Shown piece by piece: positions 1-8,499 of a stretch of 64,000 nucleotides of DNA. A model generated the notes under the pieces. That model was given only the letters and a program-made list of their open reading frames with translations. It was not told where the DNA came from and searched no databases. The first letter of the stretch is position 1. Each line of letters begins with the position of its first letter. A program made the translations under genes and the position numbers. The stretch comes from Martelella mediterranea (lineage in GTDB: Bacteria; Pseudomonadota; Alphaproteobacteria; Rhizobiales; Rhizobiaceae), in NCBI GenBank assembly GCA_003001975.1, contig PVUG01000002.1, positions 310,001 to 374,000 of the forward strand. The letters are read 5' to 3'.

Positions 1-617
1 TCGGCATTGCGGCACACCGAAGCCAGATCGGCGGTGCGCGAATGGGCCATGGTGACCGTGGCGTTGGCTTGCAGAAGCAACCGGCCCATCGGCTTTCCAA
101 ACAGGTTGGAACGGCCGACGACAACAGCGTTCAACCCGGAAAGATCGTCGCCGTGGATCGAGCGGACGAGGATCATCGCCCCGGCCGGCGTACAGGAGAT
201 CAGGCCGGTTTTCAGGTCGCCGACAGCAAGCTTGCCCGCATTGACGATCGAAAGCCCGTCGACATCCTTCTCCGGGCGGATCATCTGGATGACCGGAAAT
301 TCGTCAAGATGAGCGGGCAGCGGCAGCTGAACCAGAACGCCGTGAATGGCCGGATCGGCATTCAACTCGCCAACGACCTTTTCCAGATCGGCCTGGCTGG
401 TGTCGGCATCGAGCGTCACCTGAACGGAATGAAAGCCGCATTCCTTGGCGCGCTTGCCCTTGGCGGCCACATAGGTGTGGCTTGCGGCATCGTCGCCCAC
501 GATTACTACCGCCAGGCCGGGGACGACGCCTTTTGCGGTATTGAGTTCTGCCGTGGCCGTCTTGATCTTCTCGATGACCCCGGCGGCAATTGCCTTGCCG
601 TCAATGCGTTCTGCCAT
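1..617 (-). CDS. folD: FolD, methylenetetrahydrofolate dehydrogenase/cyclohydrolase (3'-truncated)
   Basis: Bifunctional cytosolic enzyme of one-carbon metabolism: it oxidises 5,10-methylene-THF to methenyl-THF with NADP+ and hydrolyses that to 10-formyl-THF. The first 205 residues are present and the gene runs off the left edge (the family is usually about 300 aa). Translation from the ATG at 617 gives the substrate-site segment [16 protein letters not shown] with the catalytic lysine, then [12 protein letters not shown], the signature [20 protein letters not shown], and the start of the NADP-binding part, [14 protein letters not shown]. It lies downstream of atpF on the same strand but behind a strong terminator, so it probably has its own promoter in 618-664. 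The family call is clear from sequence; nothing can be said of the missing C-terminus. Confidence 0.96.
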   Translation of the reverse strand, partial: MAERIDGKAIAAGVIEKIKTATAELNTAKGVVPGLAVVIVGDDAASHTYVAAKGKRAKECGFHSVQVTLDADTSQADLEKVVGELNADPAIHGVLVQLPLPAHLDEFPVIQMIRPEKDVDGLSIVNAGKLAVGDLKTGLISCTPAGAMILVRSIHGDDLSGLNAVVVGRSNLFGKPMGRLLLQANATVTMAHSRTADLASVCRNA

Positions 618-664
618 GTAGAAACTCCCGAATTCTTTCTGCTGTCGCCCTGTTCAGGCGCCGG

Positions 665-698
665 AAACGAAAAACGGCAAGCGCCGGAGCGCTTGCCG
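665..698 (-). terminator. Rho-independent terminator of the F0 ATP synthase operon
   Basis: A perfect 10-bp stem (CGGCAAGCGC / GCGCTTGCCG) with a 4-nt loop at 675-698 is followed on the minus strand by TTTTTCGTTTC. It sits 34 bp past the atpF stop and ends the atpI-B-E-F'-F transcript before folD. Confidence 0.85.
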
Positions 699-731
699 AA
701 ATATTCTGAAAAGCACGACCTGCCGGTCCAC

Positions 732-1217
732 TCAGTTGAGACGCTTTTTGACCGAATCAACCGATTTGGAAAACAGCTTCGACTGAACTGCCGGCGTTGC
801 TTTCTTTTCCAGAACGATGCGCGCCGCATCCACGGCGACATCAACGGCAGCGCTGCGCACCGCCTCGATGGCATCCTGCTCGGCCTGGCGAATCTTCTGC
901 TCGGAAAAAGCCGTGCGACGCTCGACATATTCCTGTGTCTTGCGGTGCGCCTCTTCCTTGATCGCCTGCGCCTCGCGCTCGGCAGCGGCAACGATATCCT
1001 TGGCTTCGTCCTCGGCTTCGCGACGCTTGCGCTGGTAATCGGCCAGCACATGCTGGGCTTCTTCGCGTAGGCGCTTGGCTTCGGCCAGTTCATCGCGAAT
1101 TTCGTCCGCACGCGAATCAAGCGAGCGCAGCAGAATTCCGGGAACCTTGAAATAGGCCACGACGATGAAGAACAGAACCAGGCCTACAAAGGCATAAAAT
1201 GTCGCATCAAGTGACAT
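732..1217 (-). CDS. atpF: F0F1 ATP synthase subunit b
   Basis: 161-aa peripheral stalk subunit that holds the F1 head against rotor torque. One N-terminal membrane helix (about residues 7-25, FYAFVGLVLFFIVVAYF) is followed by a long, charged, alanine- and glutamate-rich coiled coil, which is the standard b-subunit architecture. It is the last gene of the F0 operon and starts only 2 bp after the b' stop, so the two are translationally linked. Of the two b-type genes here this is the canonical one; the upstream gene is the diverged b'. The stop is followed by the operon terminator. Confidence 0.94.
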   Translation of the reverse strand: MSLDATFYAFVGLVLFFIVVAYFKVPGILLRSLDSRADEIRDELAEAKRLREEAQHVLADYQRKRREAEDEAKDIVAAAEREAQAIKEEAHRKTQEYVERRTAFSEQKIRQAEQDAIEAVRSAAVDVAVDAARIVLEKKATPAVQSKLFSKSVDSVKKRLN

Positions 1218-1219
1218 GA

Positions 1220-1801
1220 TCAGCCCTCCTTGACCGATGAAACGGCCGCTTCGACATCGCCCTTGGCCACGCGCCCGCCGATCAGCTGGGTCACGATCTG
1301 GGCGGCAGTCTCTTCGGCAATGGAGCCGACTTCCTGCAACGCTTCAGAGCGAACCTTTTCGATCCGGGCATTGGCCTCGGTCAGTTTCTTGCCAAGCTCG
1401 CCTTCGACCTGGGCCCGTTCGGCCTCGGCCTCGGCACGGGCCTTGTCGGCGGCAGCCGCCGATATCGACCGCGCTTCATCGCGCGCCCGGGCCAGTTCCT
1501 TTTCATAAGCGGCAATCGCGGCATCGGCCTCGTTACGCAGCCTTTCGGCCTCGTCGAGATCCTGAGCAATCCGGTCATGCCGGTCTTCCAGAATGGAGCC
1601 GACGCGCGGAATGATCATCCTCTTCATCAACAGATAGAAGAGTCCGAACGTGATGGCCAACCACAGGATCTGCGACGGGAAGGTCGCAAAATCAAATGGC
1701 GGGAACACCTGTTCTTCGTGATGCTCTATTTCGGCCAGCGTCGTCTCGGTATGCGCTTCTGCGCCTTCCGAGGTCTGCGCCAGAGCCGGTGTCACAATCA
1801 T
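1220..1801 (-). CDS. atpF': F0F1 ATP synthase subunit b'
   Basis: 193-aa second b-type stator subunit, pairing with the neighbouring b to form a heterodimeric peripheral stalk, as known in alphaproteobacteria and phototrophs. The N-terminus to about residue 45 is acidic and histidine-containing. It is followed by the motif [20 protein letters not shown] that leads into the single membrane helix, then a long Ala/Glu/Arg coiled coil. The ATG at 1801 is preferred because GGAGG lies 5 nt upstream; a TTG four codons earlier is also open. The segment VTPALAQ near the start looks like a weak signal sequence, which is a common feature of b' proteins. Confidence 0.92.
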   Translation of the reverse strand: MIVTPALAQTSEGAEAHTETTLAEIEHHEEQVFPPFDFATFPSQILWLAITFGLFYLLMKRMIIPRVGSILEDRHDRIAQDLDEAERLRNEADAAIAAYEKELARARDEARSISAAAADKARAEAEAERAQVEGELGKKLTEANARIEKVRSEALQEVGSIAEETAAQIVTQLIGGRVAKGDVEAAVSSVKEG

Positions 1802-1883
1802 GCTCGCCTCCAAAGGTCTTCGACAACAGTGGACACGGCGCCGAAAACGGACGCCGTGACCTAAACGTCAGACCGCTTAAAAC

Positions 1884-2111
1884 TTAAACGGCGAAGAGCA
1901 GGAGAAGAGCGACGAGCAGCGAGAAGATGCCGAGCGCTTCGGTCACGGCAAAGCCGAAGACCAGACGGCCGAACTGGCTGTCAGCTGCAGAGGGGTTGCG
2001 CAGTGCGCCGGTGAGGTAGTCACCGAAGATACGGCCCAGACCCATGGAGGTTGCGCCCATGCCGAGGCATGCAATACCGGCACCAATGAACTTTGCTGCT
2101 TCCGCTTCCAT
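1884..2111 (-). CDS. atpE: F0F1 ATP synthase subunit c
   Basis: 75-aa hairpin of two membrane helices that forms the proton-driven c-ring. The first helix carries the glycine-rich face (FIGAGIACLGMGATSMGLG). The polar loop contains ALRNPSA, which contacts F1 gamma/epsilon. The second helix contains the essential proton-binding glutamate in GFAVTEALGIF. Length and motif order match the family exactly. Glutamate with no added sodium-ligand residues points to H+ rather than Na+ coupling; that last point is inference. Confidence 0.96.
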   Translation of the reverse strand: MEAEAAKFIGAGIACLGMGATSMGLGRIFGDYLTGALRNPSAADSQFGRLVFGFAVTEALGIFSLLVALLLLFAV

Positions 2112-2199
2112 AAAAGAACTCCTTCGAAAGAATGGGTTGTTGCGGCTTAATAGCGATGCCGGCCCCTGCTGTCCAGCAGGAACCGACAGAGTTTATTCC

Positions 2200-2952
2200 C
2201 TAGTGTTCGCCTGCGTTGACGGCATCATTGAGATACATGCAGGTCAGGACTGCAAACACATAGGCCTGCAGGAAGGCGACCAGGAATTCCAGCGCCGTCA
2301 GAGCGACGGTCATGGCCAGAGGCAGGATCGCGCCGCCGGTTCCGATCGTGCCGATCGCGCTGAGCGAAACGACAAAGCCGGCGAAAACCTTGAGCGTGAT
2401 GTGGCCGGCCAGCATGTTGGCGAACAAACGAACCGACAGGCTGATGGGACGCGAGAGAAACGAAACGATCTCGATCAGCGTCACCAGCGGCAAGAGCGCC
2501 GCGGGAACGCCCGACGGCACGAAAACCTTGAAGAAGCCGAAGCCGTGCTTGTAGACGCCGTAGCCGACGACGACACACATGACCATGATTGCTAGCGCGA
2601 AGGTGACGACGATTTGGCTCGTCACCGAGAAGAAATAGGGGAACATGCCAATCAGATTGGCTGTCAGCAGGAACAGGAACAGCGTCAACACGAAGGGGAA
2701 GAACACCATGCCCTTTGTCCCCGCGCCCTCCCGCAGCATCGAGGCGACAAACTCGTAAAGCAGTTCCGCGATCGACTGCGTGCGCGACGGAATCAGACCG
2801 CGTTTCGATGTTGCCAGAAACATGAAGCCGGCTGCTGCACCGACCGTGATCGCCATGAACAGCGATGCGTTGGTGAAGGAAAAGTCCAGTCCGCCGACAT
2901 TGATCGGAACGATACTGTGGATCTGAAACTGATGGGTCGGATCGTTTGACAC
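2200..2952 (-). CDS. atpB: F0F1 ATP synthase subunit a
   Basis: 250-aa integral membrane stator subunit that forms the two proton half-channels beside the c-ring. Several hydrophobic helices are visible. The penultimate helix carries [15 protein letters not shown], which includes the essential arginine that faces the c-ring carboxylate. The last helix has [15 protein letters not shown], the usual C-terminal signature. The start codon is GTG with a weak upstream AGAGAG; no better start fits the family alignment. Gene order atpI-atpB-atpE follows the alphaproteobacterial F0 operon, which is separate from the F1 operon (not in this window). Confidence 0.95.
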   Translation of the reverse strand: MSNDPTHQFQIHSIVPINVGGLDFSFTNASLFMAITVGAAAGFMFLATSKRGLIPSRTQSIAELLYEFVASMLREGAGTKGMVFFPFVLTLFLFLLTANLIGMFPYFFSVTSQIVVTFALAIMVMCVVVGYGVYKHGFGFFKVFVPSGVPAALLPLVTLIEIVSFLSRPISLSVRLFANMLAGHITLKVFAGFVVSLSAIGTIGTGGAILPLAMTVALTALEFLVAFLQAYVFAVLTCMYLNDAVNAGEH

Positions 2953-3014
2953 CTGAGCTCTCTCTTCTCACCTTGCGCGCGGCCAACCCTAAGGTCATGC
3001 GCGCAGAACCAAAT

Positions 3015-3359
3015 TTACTTCCCGTCCTTCTTCAGACGGTCTTCCGGCTCAGCCACATAACCGACGGAGCGCAATACATTCAATACCCCGGCACCAAATC
3101 CGAGGAGAAGAAAGCCGATCATGCCCCAGGGGCTGGTCCCGGCGAACTTGTCGAGGAGATAGCCGAGCATGAAACCGACGAAGATGGCAGCCATGAATTC
3201 GCTCGAAAGCTTCAGCCCCTTCGACATTTCACGCCGGTCATTGGCAGACGATCCTGCCGCCTTCCGGCTCTCTCCGTCCTGGCTCTTCCGCCGCGCGCCA
3301 AGTTCACTGGCAAGCCGCTTGCGGCGCTCTTCCAAGTCCTCCTGCCCGTCCTCTGCCAT
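3015..3359 (-). CDS. atpI: AtpI, F0 assembly-associated membrane protein
   Basis: 114-aa small membrane protein of the AtpI family (F0F1-ATPase subunit, assembly/Mg2+ related). The N-terminal half is charged (MAEDGQEDLEERRKRLASEL). Two membrane helices follow, with FMAAIFVGFMLGYLLDKFAGTSPWGM spanning the conserved GY-LD-x6-PWG core, here split for length: FMLGYLLDKFAG then TSPWGMI. An in-frame extension of 21 codons exists upstream, but the ATG at 3359 gives the normal family N-terminus. It is the first gene of the F0 operon. Its exact role is still debated in the family (c-ring assembly aid or cation handling). Confidence 0.9.
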   Translation of the reverse strand: MAEDGQEDLEERRKRLASELGARRKSQDGESRKAAGSSANDRREMSKGLKLSSEFMAAIFVGFMLGYLLDKFAGTSPWGMIGFLLLGFGAGVLNVLRSVGYVAEPEDRLKKDGK

Positions 3360-3462
3360 ACTTTCCGCTTTCTCAAAAAATCCGCCATGGCCGTTACCGA
3401 CCATACGTGGACATTTCAGCAATGCGATAAAGCCTTTGGGACCCCCCGGTCAAGTCGCGCGC

Positions 3463-3491
3463 ACCATAGTTTTCCTCCTTATGCTAGTCAA
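3463..3491 (-). promoter_or_regulatory. Candidate sigma-70 promoter of the F0 operon
   Basis: On the minus strand TTGACT (3491-3486) and TATGGT (3468-3463) are separated by 17 bp, about 100 bp before the atpI start. A second overlapping candidate is TTGACC (3453-3448) with TTATCG (3430-3425), also at 17 bp. Both fit a housekeeping promoter; which one is used cannot be told from sequence. Confidence 0.35.
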
Positions 3492-3539
3492 GCTGCAGGA
3501 GAACGGCAATCGGGCGACGGAAATTGTTCATGACATAAC

Positions 3540-4517
3540 TTAGAACCAGCCGCGCGAACGCAACCAGTAGATGGCGAGCACGCCCGTCAACAGCATGGCG
3601 GCAAGGGACGCCGGGTAACCGTAGGTCCAGTGCAGATCGGGCATGCGGTCGAAGTTCATGCCGTAAATACCGGCAATCAGCATCGGCGGCGCGAACACCA
3701 CGGAAACCACCGAAAACAGCTTCATGATGTTGTTTTGCTCGAGATTGACGAGGCCAAGCGAAGAATCAAGCAGGAAAGAGATGTTCGAGGACACGAAACT
3801 GGCATGCTCGGCGAGCGACTGGATATCGTGGGCGACGATACGACACACATCCTTGGCGGGTTTGTCGCCGTGCACCTGTTCGAGCGCCTGCACATAGGTT
3901 GACAGACGCGCCAGCGTGATCAGGCTGTCGCGGGTCTTGCTCACCAGCCGGTGACAGGCCGAAATCTCGATCAGCCGTTCCTCGAGTTCGGCAGGCGGGC
4001 GGCGACGCCCGCGCGCGCCCTCCCCGAAAACGGCAATCGATATATTGTCGATCCTGGCCACCGCAAGCTCCAGAATTTCCGCGGTGCGATCAACGATGGT
4101 ATCGAGGAGATTGGCCAGCACACGCACGCCCTGCCCCGGACCGAGATCGAGACGCTTCATGTCGGCGGCAAACAGGAAAAACGGCTTCGGCTCGGCGTGG
4201 CGGATAGTGATCAGCCGGCCTTCGGCGAGGATGAACCCGACATCGGTGAGCTGGGCAAGGCCGAAATCCACATTCATCACGATCGACGCCGTCATGTAGA
4301 CAGCGTTGCCCTCGGTGTAATAGCGGCTCGAAGGCTCGATATTCTTCAGGGTCTCACGGGTCGGCAGCATCACCCCCAGAAGCGTTTCCATTTGGCGCAT
4401 ATCCGCCTCGGTCGGATCGAGCATGTCGATCCAGACGGCATCGTCACCAAGGGGTTCGGATGCGTCACCTGACGGCAAGGCCGTCTTGACGCCGCCTGCC
4501 TTGTAGAGATGGATCAT
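3540..4517 (-). CDS. corA: CorA-family Mg2+ / divalent cation transporter
   Basis: 325-aa homopentameric channel subunit for Mg2+ (also Co2+/Ni2+ in some members) in the inner membrane. A large cytoplasmic alpha/beta and long-helix domain (to about residue 260) is followed by two C-terminal membrane helices. The first ends with the selectivity-filter motif YGMNFD, and the protein terminates in the basic tail WLRSRGWF. The ATG at 4517 follows a GGAAAGGACGGGG stretch; a GTG 8 codons upstream is possible. The gene is monocistronic. The family is certain, but the physiological ion is inferred from the family. Confidence 0.93.
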   Translation of the reverse strand: MIHLYKAGGVKTALPSGDASEPLGDDAVWIDMLDPTEADMRQMETLLGVMLPTRETLKNIEPSSRYYTEGNAVYMTASIVMNVDFGLAQLTDVGFILAEGRLITIRHAEPKPFFLFAADMKRLDLGPGQGVRVLANLLDTIVDRTAEILELAVARIDNISIAVFGEGARGRRRPPAELEERLIEISACHRLVSKTRDSLITLARLSTYVQALEQVHGDKPAKDVCRIVAHDIQSLAEHASFVSSNISFLLDSSLGLVNLEQNNIMKLFSVVSVVFAPPMLIAGIYGMNFDRMPDLHWTYGYPASLAAMLLTGVLAIYWLRSRGWF

Positions 4518-4664
4518 TCGAACCCCGTCCTTTCCCCGCACACTTGCCTCTATTGGCTACCCAAGCATAAAAGGCAGGGCAAGTGTGTTTTTCACGCTTA
4601 TACGCCCTGTGACATGCATAAAGCGCCCTAAACACCGTCGCCCGCATCGCCCGTTCGCCGCAAC

Positions 4665-5369
4665 ATGGACATCGCCCTCATGCAACCTCATGACTTCTGG
4701 CAGGATTTTCTGCCGCCGCACTCAATCGACGCGCATGCGCCGCTGACAAAGGCCTACCCGGCAACGCTTGCAGACGGCCGCCAACTGTTGCTGCCGATCC
4801 GGACGCTGGACGGCGGCGAGCGGGGCCTTGCCTCGCTGATCATCAACCAGGCGTCGTTCGCAGTGACCGAGGCGCTTGCCGCCGATCTGGCCGCACGCCT
4901 GGCGCAGGCGAAACCGGATATTGTCGTCGGCCTGCCAACACTCGGACTGACACTGGCTGCAAGCGTGGCAAAAGCGCTCGGACATGAGCGCTTCGTGCCG
5001 CTCGGCAATTCCCGAAAATTCTGGTACGAGGACGCCCTTTCAATGCCGGTCAGCTCGGTCACCACGCCCGATCAGGACAAGCGGCTGTTCATCGATCCAC
5101 GCATGCTGCCGCTTCTTTCGGGAAAGCGCGTGGCACTCATCGACGACGTGATCTCGTCCGGTCGGTCGATCCTTGCCGGGCTGTCTCTGCTTGAAAAATG
5201 CGGCATCCGCCCTGTGGCGATCGGCGCGGCCATGCTGCAGACGCACAAACACCGCAAGATGCTTCAAGATTACGACCCCGCACTGGCCGAGACCATTGAA
5301 GCCTGTTTCACAACACCCGAACTGCAACGCGGCGAAGGCGGCAAATGGCATGAAGAGCCTGCCGGCTGA
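4665..5369 (+). CDS. Phosphoribosyltransferase-family protein
   Basis: 234-aa cytosolic type I PRTase fold protein. The PRPP-binding loop is clear: VALIDDVISSGRSI (two acidic residues, then SSGRS), preceded by DIVVGLPTLGLTLAASVAKALG, split here as DIVVGLPTLGLTLA and ASVAKALG, the usual strand-loop of adenine/orotate-type transferases. No hood-domain signature of a known base-salvage enzyme was recognised, so the substrate is unknown. It resembles stand-alone adenine-PRTase-like proteins of rhizobia. The gene is transcribed alone and divergently from corA. Confidence 0.8.
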   Translation: MDIALMQPHDFWQDFLPPHSIDAHAPLTKAYPATLADGRQLLLPIRTLDGGERGLASLIINQASFAVTEALAADLAARLAQAKPDIVVGLPTLGLTLAASVAKALGHERFVPLGNSRKFWYEDALSMPVSSVTTPDQDKRLFIDPRMLPLLSGKRVALIDDVISSGRSILAGLSLLEKCGIRPVAIGAAMLQTHKHRKMLQDYDPALAETIEACFTTPELQRGEGGKWHEEPAG

Positions 5370-5384
5370 CAGTCACCCTGAAGA

Positions 5385-5415
5385 CAGAAAAAACCCGTGG
5401 TCCAAAGACCACGGG
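5385..5415 (-). terminator. Terminator between PRTase and PRC-barrel genes
   Basis: A perfect 9-bp stem CCCGTGGTC/GACCACGGG with a 4-nt loop (5394-5415) is followed by TTTTTTCTG on the minus strand. It terminates the PRC-barrel gene. The same hairpin without a U-run also lies just past the convergent PRTase gene. Confidence 0.8.
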
Positions 5416-5440
5416 CTTCCGCAACGAACTGCTTCCTTTA

Positions 5441-6508
5441 TCAGTTCAGAAGAACTGCATCAGGGTTTTCATTCAACGCTTCCTCGGAAAACTCCGGCTG
5501 ATTTTCCAGCGTTTCCCGATCAAAACGGGTCTCTACAATGTAGACGTCCCCGTCACTCATGATCGTGACCGCATCGGCAGAAATTGCAACCGGTTTTTCA
5601 CCGAGCCCCAGAAAACCACCGACATCGACAATCAGAATATTCTGGCTCTGATCGCCATGGGTCATGACATTCGACACTTCACCAACGCTGTCACCTTCGG
5701 AACTCAGGACGGACGCGCCCTCAAGCTGGTCGAAGGAGACCGAAGCCATGTCGACTTCCGACATGCCTTCCAGCATCGGGTTTTCCGCATTCATGTTTTC
5801 AGCGGCGTCGTCACCCATGCTGTCCACGCCGGCAACCATTTCATCCATGGCGTTGCCTGCCGCCTCACCGGCCTCGTTCATGGCGTTACCCGCCGTGTTG
5901 GCCAGATCCTGCGTTTCATTGGCAACGTTATTGGCAGCGTCACCGGTTGCCGTCTTCAGCTGATCCGCTTCCTGCTGAACAGCGGCCGTGCCGCCCTCAA
6001 TCAGGTTCGCATCATCATATTCGAAGGCCGGAGCGTTTTCGAGCTCCTCGCTCGTGGCATCGATGGTCAGCCAGTTGCCCTGCTCACCCTGCTGCCAGCT
6101 CAGACGGTCGAATGAAACGGCGACTTCTTTCTCACCAATTCCGAGAAAACCGCCAACGCCGATCACGGCAGCAGTCGCACTGCCGTCGGAGTCCATCACG
6201 ATATCGTTGATATCGCCGACCTGCTCGCGCTCCTGTTCACCGGCATTCTGCCCGTAAACGGGCCAGCCGAGAAGCGAACTTGCCAGAACCTGCTGGTCGG
6301 TCGCGCCGAAAAAGCCCTTGGCGTCTTCCGCAGCAGCCTGGCGCTCGGGAAATACCGGCGTCGCGCCGGTTTCCATACCGGCATCCATGCCGGAAGTCGC
6401 CGCAGGTTCACTGTTCATCGTATCGGTATTGGCAGAATCCTGCGCGTAAGCCGCGCCAGTGGAAACAATCGCAACAATTGCCGTAGTCGAAAGAATCTTG
6501 CGAAGCAT
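5441..6508 (-). CDS. Exported tandem PRC-barrel stress protein
   Basis: 355 aa. A clean signal peptide (MLRKILSTTAIVAIVSTGAAYA, cut after AYA, here over 20 residues in total so read as MLRKILSTTAIV plus AIVSTGAAYA) sends it to the periplasm. Two PRC-barrel repeats are visible, each with GxVxxxxxxxxG...VGGFLGxGEKxVA: around residues 85-160 and 255-330. They are joined by an Asn/Ala/Asp-rich helical linker with repeated NxAxxA heptads. The protein is very acidic. The start at 6508 has GAGAGGAG 8 nt upstream. An exact EcfG-type promoter lies 93 bp before the start, so it is probably a general stress response protein. Its biochemical role is unknown; PRC barrels bind RNA or proteins in other families. 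Confidence 0.85.
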   Translation of the reverse strand: MLRKILSTTAIVAIVSTGAAYAQDSANTDTMNSEPAATSGMDAGMETGATPVFPERQAAAEDAKGFFGATDQQVLASSLLGWPVYGQNAGEQEREQVGDINDIVMDSDGSATAAVIGVGGFLGIGEKEVAVSFDRLSWQQGEQGNWLTIDATSEELENAPAFEYDDANLIEGGTAAVQQEADQLKTATGDAANNVANETQDLANTAGNAMNEAGEAAGNAMDEMVAGVDSMGDDAAENMNAENPMLEGMSEVDMASVSFDQLEGASVLSSEGDSVGEVSNVMTHGDQSQNILIVDVGGFLGLGEKPVAISADAVTIMSDGDVYIVETRFDRETLENQPEFSEEALNENPDAVLLN

Positions 6509-6600
6509 ATTAATACTCCTCTCTTCTTGGGTGTTTCGTTGCAGGCTTTGTTTATTACTATATTTTATCGTTTTTCTTCTCACCTGCATCACACCAACAA

Positions 6601-6625
6601 AACGTACCGGCTGGAATCTTGTTCC
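6601..6625 (-). promoter_or_regulatory. EcfG-type (general stress) promoter of the PRC-barrel gene
   Basis: On the minus strand GGAAC (6625-6621), 16 bp, then CGTT (6604-6601): an exact match to the alphaproteobacterial sigma-EcfG consensus GGAAC-N16/17-CGTT. The start codon is 93 bp downstream. Confidence 0.8.
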
Positions 6626-6656
6626 TGCACCGATCACTTTTTTTCGCCGGCACGAC

Positions 6657-6693
6657 GAAAAAAAACAAACCCGCCCTGATGTGTCAGGACGGG
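6657..6693 (-). terminator. Rho-independent terminator of the HWE kinase gene
   Basis: On the minus strand a 10-bp stem with one G-U pair (6670-6693, arms CCCGTCCTGA and TCAGGGCGGG, loop CACA) is followed by TTTGTTTTTTT. It lies 54 bp past the kinase stop. Confidence 0.8.
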
Positions 6694-6746
6694 AACGGCA
6701 TGCTTCGGAGGCTGTCAGGCGGAACGCTTCTTTTTTTCAGACCGGC

Positions 6747-8255
6747 TCAGCAAAAGCGCAGCGGCATCCTGATGTGAACCCTCAAACCGGTATCGGCGAA
6801 ATCGACATCGACATTGCTGCCGATGATCTTGTCGAGGCTGCGCTCGATCAGCACGCTGCCGAAACCACGCTGCTCCGGCGGCATAACCGGCGGCCCCCCG
6901 ACCTCCACCCAGTCAAGTTCGAGATGCGGCGTGCCATTGCCGTCAGTGCTGCAGGCGACGGTGATATCGACAACGCCGACCCGCGTTGAAAGCGCGCCGA
7001 ACTTGGCGGCATTGCTCGCCAGCTCATGGATCACAAGGCCGAGCGCCAGCGCCTCATCGGGGTCGAGATAGACAGCGCTTCCATGAATATCGACCTGGCG
7101 GCTGCCGCTGTCGATATAGGGCGCGATCTGTGAGCGCATCAGGCGGTCGAGCGCGATGGCACCCCACTGCTCATCCGAAAGCAGCGTATGGGCTGCCGAA
7201 AGCGCCTGCAGCCGGCCGGAAAACGCCATATTGAATTCGGCCGACGTGCGCGATCTGCGCAATGTCTGCCCGGCAATCGACTGGACGATCGCCAGCGTGT
7301 TCTTGACCCGATGATTGAGTTCGCGCAGGAGCAGCCGTGTCTTCTGCTCGGATTCCTTGGTGACGGAGATATCCACCACGACACCGAAGACCGACCCGCT
7401 CTCCTCCGGCGACAGAACGCTCTCATAAGCGCCGCCCAGCGACAGCAGCCATTTTCCCGTGTTTGCAGCCTTGAATTCGCACTGATATTCCTCACCGCGC
7501 TCAAGCGCCGCCCTGAACCGGCGCAACAGCGGAATGCGCGTTTCCGGCGCAATGGCGCGCAGAACGCGGCGCCAGGTCAACACCTCCCCGACCGGCAGAC
7601 CGAGCATTTCACGCAACACGTTATCGCACTCCACCGTGTTGCTTTTCCGGTCCCAGCTCCAGGCAGCGATATTGCCGGCCCGCAATGCCATGGAGTGGCG
7701 CTTCTGGGCACGTGACAGTGCAAGATCCGCCGAGACCTTGCCACGCGCGGCATCCTTCAGCTCATAAAGCGAGCCGGCCAGATTGGCGAGCCGGCGCAGC
7801 GCCGCGGCATCTTCAGCGGAAATATCGTGATGGTTCTTGCTATCGATCACGCAGAGCGAACCGGCATTGACGCCGTGAACCTTGATCGGCGCGCCTGCAA
7901 AAAACCGGACGGGCTTGCCCTCAAACGAGGGGACGGACGGTGTGAGATGGCTCTGTTCGGCCGGATCGTTGAGGATCAGCGCCGGATCCGTTTTCAGCAC
8001 CAGCGGATAAACGAAAAGGCCCGAGCGCGTCGGGACCACCTCGGGCGCCATGCCATGAACTGCCTGCACCCAATTTTCGTCATAATCGGCAATCAGGATA
8101 AGGGCTGCGGGGCATGAAAAACGCAATGCCGCCGCCTCGACAATGGCGACGAAGTCCTCATCGGTTTCGGCGGCGCGCATGATTGTCTGCGAAAGCGTGT
8201 TGAGTCGGTCCTGATCCTTGATCGCGTCGACAATGTCGGTGGGCAAATGTTCCAC
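6747..8255 (-). CDS. GAF-PAS HWE-family sensor histidine kinase
   Basis: 502-aa soluble kinase. An N-terminal GAF domain (about residues 20-170, FAGAPIKVHGVNAGSLCVID) and a PAS domain with a PAC tail (about 195-300) precede an HWE/HisKA_2 kinase core. The H-box RELNHRVKN has the phosphorylated His315. The N-box is HELASNAAKFGALS, and the HWE-typical W-x-E occurs as DWVEVGG. No membrane helix is seen, so it senses a cytosolic signal. HWE kinases near phyR commonly phosphorylate PhyR, so it is a likely PhyR-activating kinase (inference). The start is GTG with a weak ribosome site. An exact EcfG promoter lies about 100 bp upstream, giving positive feedback. Confidence 0.88.
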   Translation of the reverse strand: MEHLPTDIVDAIKDQDRLNTLSQTIMRAAETDEDFVAIVEAAALRFSCPAALILIADYDENWVQAVHGMAPEVVPTRSGLFVYPLVLKTDPALILNDPAEQSHLTPSVPSFEGKPVRFFAGAPIKVHGVNAGSLCVIDSKNHHDISAEDAAALRRLANLAGSLYELKDAARGKVSADLALSRAQKRHSMALRAGNIAAWSWDRKSNTVECDNVLREMLGLPVGEVLTWRRVLRAIAPETRIPLLRRFRAALERGEEYQCEFKAANTGKWLLSLGGAYESVLSPEESGSVFGVVVDISVTKESEQKTRLLLRELNHRVKNTLAIVQSIAGQTLRRSRTSAEFNMAFSGRLQALSAAHTLLSDEQWGAIALDRLMRSQIAPYIDSGSRQVDIHGSAVYLDPDEALALGLVIHELASNAAKFGALSTRVGVVDITVACSTDGNGTPHLELDWVEVGGPPVMPPEQRGFGSVLIERSLDKIIGSNVDVDFADTGLRVHIRMPLRFC

Positions 8256-8352
8256 TGGTTCAAAAGCTCTTTATTTTCATGGCGGAAAGAGCGCACTCTC
8301 CCGCCGAATGTCGGATCACCGTGACGACCAAAGAAAACCGGTCACCCTCATG

Positions 8353-8377
8353 AACGCCCGATCCTGACTTAGGTTCC
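8353..8377 (-). promoter_or_regulatory. EcfG-type promoter of the GAF-PAS HWE kinase gene
   Basis: On the minus strand GGAAC (8377-8373), 16 bp, then CGTT (8356-8353): exact consensus, about 98 bp before the GTG start. The rest of the 244-bp gap 8256-8499 shows no other signal. Confidence 0.8.
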
Positions 8378-8499
8378 CTTGCAAACTGAATTTAATCAAA
8401 TCCGTTCGGGCATACGCAAATGGGGCGCTGCGATCACAATGACCGAAGCACCCCGGATTTATCAATCTTTGGACAGGTCAGCGACCGTTCCGCATGTCC

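Noticed and set aside
42-1070. 342-codon open frame on the plus strand
   Set aside because: It lies antisense to folD and atpF, both clearly real, and its translation matches no family.
3450-3467. Five-codon leader peptide (MVRAT) on the minus strand with AAGGAGG before it
   Set aside because: Its ATG overlaps the best -10 box of the F0 promoter, so it may not be transcribed, and five codons give no coding evidence.
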